Below, piece after piece: positions 54,945 through 64,000 of a stretch of DNA of 64,000 nt (position 1 is its first letter; the number at the start of each line of letters is the position of its first letter). A model generated the notes under the pieces. It made no database searches. It had not been told where the DNA came from and worked only from the letters and a program-made list of their open reading frames with translations. Source of the DNA: Artemisia argyi (Eukaryota > Streptophyta > Magnoliopsida > Asterales > Asteraceae); assembly GCA_030686995.1 (NCBI GenBank), contig CM060703.1, forward strand, positions 118,030,861 through 118,094,860, written 5' to 3'. The position numbers were made by a program, and so were the translations under genes.

Positions 54945-57043
54945 CACTTTTAATACAAGTGAGGCTAGAGACATTCTGGATGACGTTAAAAAGAGAATTC
55001 AAGAACTTCAAAATATTGTTGTTTCTAAAACTACAATCAATATTAACAACTGGCATTCCAGTTTTCATATTGAGCAGAAAAAAGTTTTTGAAAACGAAAT
55101 TACTATCCCACTGAATAACATCAATGCGAGGGTAATCCATTTTGAACAAGCTTTCTTAAAAGAAACGGCCGACTTTGTCAAGGACCACAAATCCCTGGTA
55201 AATGAAGCTAATGATACTCGCCAAAACATGAATGTTTTGGAAAACCTAAATGATTCTCTCTTCGAAGCTGTTATGACCACTGATATTATGTCCATCATTT
55301 TACAAACATATTCTGTTCAAGACGATGAACGACTGAGAGCTGAGACCTCCGAAATTGTTTCAAAATATGAAAATGCTCTTATAAAGCTTGAAAAAGAAAA
55401 TGTGTCATATTTTAAACAACTTGATCGAAAAAAGGAAGAATGCAAGTATGACAAATTGTCGTATGAGCGTGACTTAAAGAACATCAAAGAGCAAAATGAT
55501 CTTTTGAGGGCTCAGCTTGAAAGTCAAAAAGGAAAGGGTGAGGAAACTAAGTTTGCAAAACCATTGACTTCGGAGAAACCAAATGTTTCAAACACGGTTC
55601 AAAAACCAAAAATGTCAATTTCACGGTTTGCTCCAAAAGTCGATGAGAAGAAGGATTTGACAAAACCAGTCACTCCAACACCCTTGCCCAAGAAAAGTGA
55701 AAATGAAAAGATTGCTGATAAAGGAAAAGCGGTTTTCGAAATACCAAAAGTGATAGCACCTGGCCGTTTTAGGATTAGTCCCACTAGTGCGTCTGCCTCA
55801 ACATCTAAGACAAATGACAAGTGCATAAAGGCTAATTCTAAAGAATCTAGGGATGCTAAAAAGGACAACAATATAAATCCTAATGTGTGTGCCTTACCTT
55901 CTACATGATTAGAAAGCACCTCTAGGAGCAGCAGACTAAAGCCTAGGAGCAATACAAGGAACAATAGAGTCTCGCCTGTTTCTAAGAGTAGTAGCAAGAA
56001 TAAAGCTGAAGAAGTAGAAGAACACCCTAGGAATTTATCGCTTTGTAATAAGAGACATGTTTCATCTGAATGTAATGTCGAAAGTACTGTTTCTATTGCA
56101 TGTAATGACTCTGTTTGTTTAATATGTAAAAAATGTTTAATTAATGATGTTCATGATGAATGTGTTACTAAGAATGTGAATGTTACGCCTGAACAGAAGA
56201 ATGTTCGAAAAAGACCTAGTGCTAGATCCAGATCTATAGAAAGATTAGTTGCACGATTTAGGTCTACCACTATTAGTCGAATGCCTAGGAACTACCTTAA
56301 GTTTTGTATGTGGATTCCAACGGGTAGAGAGTTCATTATTCAGAATGGCAAATTAGAAGTTGTTCAAAATAAACATGTAGCAACCTTTGATGTATGTGAT
56401 TTAGATTTTACTCCTAACCCCATGGAACCAAACTCAAAACGGTTTTCAAATACAAACTCTTCTGTTCTTGGCAGGTTATCAAAATATGTCTTTGGATCGT
56501 CGACTCGGGTTGCTCCCAGCACATGACCGGGAATTTAAAGCTGCTGATCAATTTCGTCTGGAAATTCATGGGAACTGCACGCTTTGGAAATGATCATGTA
56601 GCAGCTATTCAGGGTTATGGAGATCTTCGGTTTGGGAATTTTTTAATCACTCGGGTTTATTACGTCGAAGGGATGGGACACAACTTGTTTTCAGTCGGGC
56701 AGTTTTGTGATGCTGATTTAGAAGTTGCATTCAGAAGAAACACGGTTTTTATTAGAAATTTGGTTGGTGATGATCTCTTAACTGGTAATCATGGTACAAA
56801 CTTGTATGCTATTGACATCAACCAAATGGCTTCTACATCACCAATTTGTCTTATAACAAGGGCAACCGAAACTAAGTCCTGGCTGTGGCATAGACATTTA
56901 TCCCATCTCAATTTCGACACCATCAACAAATTAGCCAAAGACAACATCGTCACTGGACTTCCTAAGTTCAAATACACCAAGGAACACCTATGTCCATCAT
57001 GCGAACAAAGAAAAAGTAAAAGAGCATCATATAAACCCAAAAC
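54945..57043 (+). mobile_element. Element G, copia fragment truncated at both ends
   Basis: Plus-strand gag-pol fragment of a TNT1-94-like family abundant in Asteraceae (recollection). The left side is cut at the junction with F, the right side by the LTR of H (AAAAC before 57044 would be the H target site). No LTR is present in the window. Confidence 0.8.
54945..57043 (+). pseudogene. Gag-protease-pre-integrase of element G
   Basis: An N-terminal coiled-coil gag region (ARDILDDVKKRIQELQNI ... KLEKENVSYFKQLDRKKEE ... EQNDLLRAQLESQ) is followed by a basic Ser/Pro/Lys linker. A TGA (55906-55908) sits where a CGA is likely. C-x2-C pairs (CLICKKC, about 56121) and an SRSIERLVARF segment come next. 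The frame shifts near 56490. The protease motif VDSGCSQHMTG is readable in the new frame (about 56499-56531), then WLWHRHLSHLNFDTINKLA and the integrase zinc part (CPSCEQRKSKRASYKPK). It is cut at 57043 before the catalytic integrase core. Confidence 0.8.
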
Positions 57044-58050
57044 TGTCACACCCCCAATTTACCTGACTTGCAGCGGAATGGAATGCCTGGGGGTGTAACT
57101 GTCATAGCACCATAACAAGGATATATTGAACGACCTAAAGTGTCGTTTGGAAAATACTTCGTTTGATCATTGAAATTATTCATATTTACAAAATGAGGTC
57201 CCCAAAAGGTGGTACATGATTATGAAAACAAGTCCTACTAGATCAAACATTTACATAAGTGCATGAAATACTGGTGAGACGCGTCGAATCCACGACTCCA
57301 TGAAGGTCCAAATGCATGTCACATGAGCTACCTTAATAACCTGAAATACATTGCTAAAACGTCAACACGAATGTTGGTGAATTCCATAGGTTTATAAAAT
57401 GTAATGATGTACGGCCACCACAAGTATAAGTGCAAGATAAAAATCAAGTAAAATAGTACAATAGACCTTAAGCTCATGACCCCGAAGCTATGACTGATGA
57501 AATTATATGCCCCTCCCAAATGTTTTACCAGAACACTCCCAAAATGTCAAAATGAAATGCATCCGCTTACTGTTGGTAATAACTACCACGGATGGAGGCG
57601 TCACCCTCGATAGATCTATCCACTCACTCTCGCTTAATCGGAAAATAAACGGTCCATGATAATAAATAGGGGACTTTAACAGGTTGGTAAGGCAACTTAA
57701 GCAATGTACATATGTTTTGGTACTTGGGCTCGTACTAAAATAATTGATGCAATGTATTCCCCCGTGGGATTTGAAATCAAAATATTGAATTGAAAACGGG
57801 GCTATGAAAACTCACCTTAAACTGATGATATTGTGATGAAGTGAAATGAACAACAACAATGAACGGTTTGCTGCCTCAACCTAATATGAATGATGAACGA
57901 TCTAATTTAGATCACAAAATGATGTTATGAATGTCCATGCACATGTTTCCTATACCACTCTATTCTTTGAAAAATACTTGTTGTTATCAAAATAATACAT
58001 TTTCCAATACTTAGGAAAATATGGCAACTAGAAAAATAAAACTAGTTGAA

Positions 58051-58142
<92 letters not shown>

Positions 58143-60117
58143 TGTGTATCAATGTTAGTGTTGAAATTCTCGGTTTGAAATCCTTGAAATAACGCCTTGT
58201 AGTGATAAAAATATACTTGTAATCACTAATACTTCATTAGTTATGAATTTGGGTACTTGGTATTATTTCTAGAAATCTAGAGTTACTACGTAGTTTTAGT
58301 GTTATTATTTTCAAAAGCTGTCAAAATAATATAAGTTTTGCCGATATTGAAACGTGAATATTTTTGTCGTTATAAGTCCGTTTTACTTGTTCTTTATATC
58401 CATGGTTACATCTTAGTATGTAGTAATATATTTTGGAAAGTTTGGCTCCTCCGGGTTATGTCTAAACCTCTTTTTGTCCGACGAAAAACGTCCAACAGCA
58501 ACAATTTTCAGAAAGTATATTTTTCGTCAATAAACTTGCAAAAATCATAACTTCTTCGTATAAACTCTTTTTAATCCGTTCTTTCGCCTACGGATTCGTT
58601 TTTGAAAGTATTTTCTAAAATTTTTGCCAAAGTTTACTTTATGTTTACTGATTTTCCTGGATTTACAAAAATGGGACAGAATGTATAAATACTTGTTACA
58701 AATCCATTTTTCATGTTCAAAACTAGTTTCTACTTCAACCAAATCTCTTGCAAACACCACAAAGCTATACTAATCCTACCATACACCTTCTTAGGGTGCC
58801 ATAGGTTTCTAATCACTACTAATCATATTAATTTAACAAAGGAACACCTAAATCAAAATCTAGGGTTTGTATGTTCAAAAAAGTTAACGAAAATAATGTG
58901 GTATAGCTAACTTGTGCATGAAATTAAGCATGAAAACCATAAGATACAAGTGTTAATTAGATGAAAACATGAAAATAAATTTGATAACTCACTTTGAAAT
59001 AATAGCTGATTAGATGATGAGAAACCTTGTGTTACTTATGTTTTTGTTGTAAGATTCTTGATTAGGAAGGTAAAACGAACAACTTCTATGCTTTAACTTT
59101 TAAAAAATCTTCACTTGATCATGGTTTATGGTTTTGGTCGTTGGTTTGATGATGGAAAGAATGAAGATGAGCTTTTTGATTCTTAAGATTATGTATGTTT
59201 ATGTTTAGGAGGTTTTTGTAAATATATGTGATAAGTTATATAGTATAATATGTGTACATAAATGCCCTAGGTTAAGAAAAGTGTAAGAATTGCCTTGGTG
59301 AGGAATTTTGGGAGCCGGCCTAGGTGGATGAGGGGGGGGGGGGGGTTGTGGTAGTTTTGATTTAATTAGGAAAACTTGTGTAGTATATGTGTTGATATGT
59401 GTTATTAGTTAAAATTGGGTACCGGGTTTGATAGAAATAAATGTTAACAAAGTTAACCGGGACAAAATAAAGTCATAAGAATGATAAAAACATGTTGGGT
59501 ATAAGTACTGAGTATTCGGGTGATTATTGTTTAGTTTTTACGAAAACCGTCGTAATAATTATAAACTCACGTTATAATTAAAATAAATTTCCAAAATACT
59601 GGGTAAATGAATGTAATAACTTTTATGATGAAATAATGGATCTAAAAATATATCGGGACCATTGTGGGAATATTTAGATATATTCGTCGTGTTTATTAAC
59701 TGGGTGTTAACGTTAAATTATAAATAATTATACATAAAACGTTAAATATATCAAATATATATATTTGAAAATCCTAAGAGTGGTATAACATGAAAATGCT
59801 GTTATGATGATATGCAGACTGTCTCTAGTCCGTATGCAGTGTACTTACTGATAATGAAATGAATTCGCACCTAAACCATTATGGTTACGCGAATTTTAAT
59901 ACCCGTAAACTAAATTTACGATGAAATGAGTAATGCAAGTGAATAGTGAAAACTTTTCCGGAAATGAATAGTGTTCAGTGAATAGTAAAATTTTCAAATG
60001 TTTCTCAGAATACAAAATTGACCTCGAAAATGATGAATAGTAAAACGATGAATAGTGTTTTGATGAATAGTGTTTTCCCAAAGTTTGGGAAATGACCTAA
60101 AATGGTGAGTTGTGACA
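57044..60117 (-). repeat. 3' LTR of element H
   Basis: 3074 bp with palindromic ends (TGTCACACCC at the left, GTTGTGACA at the right). It is followed by the minus-strand polypurine-like tract AGAGGGGAAGAC (60118-60131 complement). Contains a (TA)n tract at 58057-58140 and a G-run at 59333-59346. Short frames inside it have no recognisable product. Confidence 0.78.
58057..58140. repeat. (TA)n microsatellite
   Basis: About 42 uninterrupted TA dinucleotides inside the H LTR. Confidence 0.95.
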
Positions 60118-61640
60118 GTCTTCCCCTCTAAAAGGGAACTTCGTCCCGAAGTTCAGTTTATGTTGGTCTCTGAAAACGTATCGGTGAAAAGGTGATGATA
60201 TTCGAGAATTCTAGCGAACTCTAACGATAGGAATTCGACTCTGCTTCAACTGTTCGACCTAACTGTCCATGATTTCTACTTGTTCTCCTACAAGGTTTAC
60301 GTTTGACTTTGGGTTGGATTCCTTTCCAAATGGAATTATGAGTGACTAATCTAAAAAGATGATAATACATGGTTGTGTAATCCTGTTGTTCTCTAACAAG
60401 GCTCAAGTCTGACGGCCACTTGGCCTACTGTGTCTGAAATATTACATGGTCCAGTGTATATCGGGTTTAACTTTCCAAATTTTCGGAATGATATCATGCC
60501 TTTCCTAGGCAGAACTTTCAACATAACTCTGCCTACCAACCTGAAGTTTTAATGGTTTACAACTTATTGAACTTGTAACTGATTCTTGACTTGTAGAAAA
60601 TTCCTGGTTATTTCATGAATGCCTACTGGACTAGTGAGTTGAGCTTTTTCCGAGTTTGGCCCATCAATAGATAGTCTGCGCTTCTTAATGTTTTAAATGT
60701 GATACTGGTAATATATACTGCTGAATTCTGCCAGAACTCAAGTTTGTATGCTAGTTGGTCGATTCTAAAATGAATCTTAAATGGTCCAATATGCTAAAGG
60801 TTCAACCTCTCTTGTTATCCAATTTGTATCATGCCAATCCAAGGCAATGCTTTTAACTTAATTTGTTCTCCCACTTGAATCTGGATGGTTTGTTGTTCAT
60901 GATACCCAATCCAAATGATGTGTGTTATGTACCAATCTAACTTCTGCCAGTTTCTCGCGGTTGGTGTGATAACTATTGTTGTAGATGAATTTGATTTATG
61001 TTGAGTGATTAGTCCAACCATTTCTAAGGTTAATCACTCATACTCTGAACATACTTTCCTATGTTTGAATTGTTCTCTCGCTTTGACCATCGTTCTGAGG
61101 GTGATAGGTGATGTTTACATCTAAATGGGTTTCTGAAGGAAATCCTGAAATGATTGCTTGAAGTCCAAGGTGAATCGGTTTCCTTATCAGGAATAACTGA
61201 AATGGGTACAATAAACCTTTGTGACTAATTCCACAACGTTCGGTCCTTCGAACTTGGTGTTATCTGAAAGGGATAGGATATAGGTAACAATTTGATTCCT
61301 TGTGTTTCGTTCCAACGGATGATAAGACATATGTCCTTCTTTGTCTATTGGGTTTGGTCTCCACTACTGAAGTTCGTGATTAATTTGTGATGTCCTTCCT
61401 AATTCCTTCATCACATATTCCAAATATTCTTTATTGTCAAGTCACAAATCCTAAATGCATAAGCGATGTTGTAGGGAAATTGGTTCTGGAAATTTGTCTC
61501 GCGATTGTGAGTTTTGGTTGAAATCTTTTTCTGAATAAACGAATTTAGAAAATGGAGCAAATGATTTACTAAGTAATATTTTTCCTGATGATTCAAAATT
61601 TCAGTAGTTATGAAGTAGAAAAATGTTTTCAAACATGTTG
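60118..61640 (-). pseudogene. Remnant of Ty3 integrase and pol C terminus in element H
   Basis: On the minus strand: HPQNDGQSERTIQT (61063-61125), the block after the catalytic Glu of Ty3 integrase. QVGEQIKLKALPWIGMIQIG (about 60820-60880) corresponds to the usual 'VGDxVxLKVSPWKGVxRFG' box. GKLNPIYTGPCNISDTVGQV (60420-60478) corresponds to 'GKLxPRYIGPFEI'. Further left, degenerate text resembles the basic SRIPIVKVRW tail. Many stops and frame changes separate the pieces, so no protein can be made. The order matches Tekay-like or similar chromoviruses. Confidence 0.75.
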
Positions 61641-63333
61641 TGATTAAGACTGCTTACCAAAGTTTGATGTTTATGTATATTTCTCATTGTACAATAGTGT
61701 TGCTAAAGATTGACCAAAAAGGATCGTACTTGTTCAAAATAGGAATTTCAGAAATCATTTTTTCACAAGGTATGTGATTTATGTAAACGCATCAACTTTA
61801 TTTAAAAGTGAAAACACTAACAAGGATAAAATGGTAGAATAGGAAATGTTTGCTTAAATGCATAGATGTCTAACATTTAGTTCTTGAGGTTGAATAATGC
61901 CTATTGGTGGTTATCAGGCATAACTACAAGCATAGGTATTTAGACTAACTTAAATCCTAAAATAGTTTATCATTGTAATTGGCAAGATGAAGGTATCACT
62001 TGATGTTGTGTCGATGAATGTCTATTCTGTTTTCCCATGTAGATAAGGAGATATGTTCTGGTTTGATCCCTTTCTTGGTATGAAGATGAGGTTATCGAAA
62101 ATTTCTAGAGACATAATGCCTTAGGGGAATCTACATCGATATTCTTGGTTCAAACAATTTTCCTTTGTGAAAACTTACTGTAGGAAAGTTTATGTATGGA
62201 TGAGGCCATGTTTAAATGAAATGCTCTACAGTCTCAATTAGCACCTTGGTTTATTTCTATTGTGTTGTCCTGCGGACATTTATATTGAGTTCAATCCTGT
62301 AGCTCAAGTCTAGCTAGTACCTTTAAATGATAGAATTTGACAACTAAGTCAGAGATGGTGATTCGGATGGTCTCGCAGTATCTTAGAATTTGTTGTTGAG
62401 TTATGAATTCTCTCACTATATACTTCTAGTCCTGGTTAGTAGTTCTGAAATCCTTTCTTTGCTTCTATTGTATAGAGGAATCCTGCATGTAATTGATATG
62501 GAAAGTCTCTCCCAGGGAAGTCAATGGGAAAATCCAACTTAATGGCTAACTGGGTGACAGGTGGGGTAAGTATCCAGGGATAGTTCGGCAAAAAGGATGT
62601 TTATGGAAGAGTTCCTTTGTTTACAAAACTTTTAAATGAAGATTGTTGTTAACAATCCTTTGAAAAGGTAATTATTTCCTTCATGGCATAATCCTTCCTG
62701 AATTTTACATAGGTGATCAGGCTATGTACAATTGAGGACTAATGATGCGATGTTAGATTTTGTCAAAATATCATAACTTTTCTCAAAAGTTTTAGATGGT
62801 GTTCAACGCATTGTTATTAAAAATTGGTATCCTGATGTTTTCTTTCAAATAACATGAAAATTGCCTCGCGTAATAATAGTAAATTCTTGGTGTAATGACA
62901 GAAAAATCAATTTATAGGATGGTAATAAAATAGCTTATTTCAGAAATTTTTCTGTAAAACAATTTCCCCATATGATAGTAAAATAGCTTGAATGGTGAAT
63001 TGGATACGTGGGTGAATCTTGTCGAATGGTAATAGTCTACTAATTCGTCAAAAACGAAATCAACCTAATCCCTAATAAGACAATGATAAAATGTTGCGAA
63101 ACGATTGAAGTCTGAGCAATTGGGATATAAAATGGAGTAAACAATGGTTATGATTATCACAGAGGTAACAAAGGATAGATATTACATTCGATAGAAAAGT
63201 GCTTAATACAACTAGGTTATGTCATCGTACCAATGGTAAGTACAAAAGGAAAGATACAACCCTAAAGGGCTCGAACTACGGTTTATATATTGAAACAAAG
63301 CTCCTCCTGTTGAAGCATTGTTGTTATCCTTGA
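61641..63333 (-). other. Unassigned part of element H
   Basis: Probably the decayed RT/RNase H interior by position, but I could not recognise conserved blocks on either strand. No open frame of substance. Confidence 0.35.
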
Positions 63334-64000
63334 TGTGGAAAACTAGAAGGGGGGTTGAATAGTTTTCCCTTCTTTTTCATTTTATAAAAACTTTGTTTCA
63401 AAATGTTGATTCAAATTTATTCAATTGTTTGTTTGGAAAACTTCAATTAGAGTTTAGTATGAAAACAACATATAATCAATATGATCAATTATATATGTAA
63501 GCTTTTGAAAAGCTTAGTTTTATGAATGAAGCTTTGGTCGATCTTTATGTGAATATGTTTTCCTTTTAAAATCTTAAAACGTTTTGTATCAAATTATCTA
63601 TCAAGTTAAACTTAATATGAGAAGTGTGAATAATAATCTATTTGACCATATCATGCAATTATACACACAATCACAATATTAACTACTATGTTCAACACAA
63701 TCAATCATCACAACTATATAAGTAACAACTAAGACATGTAGACAAGCATAGAAGTAAAGTGATAAATGCAAGAACAAATGATAAGAGATAAGAGAAAGGA
63801 AATGCAAACCGGACACGATGATTTATAGTGGTTCGGCTACAAGGACACCTTCCTTGTTCCTACTCCACTCCCCGAGTCACCTACTCGAGAGTTTTCTTCA
63901 CTACTCAACAAGCTCCCTTTTGGCGGAGAAAACCGTACACAACTTTTGCTTACATCATTTAACGACACTAAGCTAAATGTCGAGTTCTAGTAGTAGCTAG
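63334..64000 (-). repeat. Element I, partial Sirevirus-like LTR
   Basis: Starts TGTGGAAAACTAGAAGGGGG like the left end of the F LTR. It later carries the shared blocks GTGGTTCGGCTACAAGGAC, ACTCGAGAGTTT, CAACAAGCTCC, GGCGGAGAAAACC and GACACTAAGCTA-ATGTCGAGTT, with diverged text between. It is a different subfamily from E and F. It continues beyond the window. Confidence 0.8.

Larger units (their letters stand above)
57044..63333 (-). mobile_element. Element H, Ty3/chromovirus-like, LTR plus decayed pol
   Basis: The LTR (57044-60117) is followed on the right by sequence that reads on the minus strand as the C-terminal pol of a Ty3 element. H inserted into G, and the 5' part is cut by LTR I at 63334 or lost. 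The integrase-RT region is heavily mutated. Confidence 0.75.

Noticed and set aside
55228..55908. Host coiled-coil protein gene
   Set aside because: The frame continues directly into a copia protease and pre-integrase segment, so it is the gag of element G.

Overview
The window is plant nuclear DNA, most likely from a eudicot. I favour Asteraceae because the copia and Ty3-type gag proteins resemble families I associate with that group, but this is inference. One normal host gene is visible: an intact six-exon gene on the minus strand for RNA polymerase subunit RPB6 (exons between 3723 and 6688, 145 aa). Almost everything else is transposable-element DNA nested several layers deep. The joints can be dated relative to each other because most insertions keep exact target-site duplications (TSDs).

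Left part (1-7045): an LTR fragment on the minus strand interrupts a decayed L1-type LINE (226-2636). A short tandem/inverted-repeat stretch follows, then RPB6. Right behind the RPB6 promoter lies a Harbinger-like element (6893-29074) carrying only a Myb/SANT-type ORF. It is split by copia element A (7046-27459, TSD TTTAT). A is split in its integrase region by B (10496-24686, TSD CCTTC), a non-autonomous Ty3-type element with 3.65 kb LTRs, a tRNA-Asp-like primer site and one gag-like ORF. The 3' LTR of B is split by C (18648-22587, TSD GCTAC), a solo LTR of a related family in the opposite orientation. This gives four nested layers.

Right part (29111-64000): D is a second non-autonomous Ty3-type element. 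Its 5' LTR holds E (29970-42073, TSD CACCT), a complete Sirevirus-like copia element. Its 3' LTR holds F (46719 to about 54944), a minus-strand relative of E that has lost its 5' half. E itself carries a 782 bp hAT-like MITE (35340-36121), and F preserves the matching empty site. F abuts G (+ strand, another copia gag-pol fragment), which abuts H (a minus-strand Ty3/chromovirus-like LTR plus decayed pol), then the start of another Sirevirus-like LTR, I (63334 to the window end).

The most interesting signal is in E and F. Besides gag-pol they carry two further conserved ORFs (ORF3, about 369 codons, and ORF4, 302 codons) downstream of pol. A GC-rich palindromic module built on GGCGGAACCC/GGGTTCCGCC lies 11 bp before the LTR TATA box. 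It recurs after pol with the same spacing to a TATA-like site, again between ORF3 and ORF4, and inside gag. The post-pol copy is followed by a conserved GTAAGT...TTCTAG intron of identical length (554 bp) in E and F, ending 8 nt before the ORF3 ATG. ORF4 has its own conserved TATA box 78 bp before its ATG. I infer that these elements may carry private internal promoters for two extra genes. Element D shows a parallel design with a different palindrome (TGACGGCGTCA).
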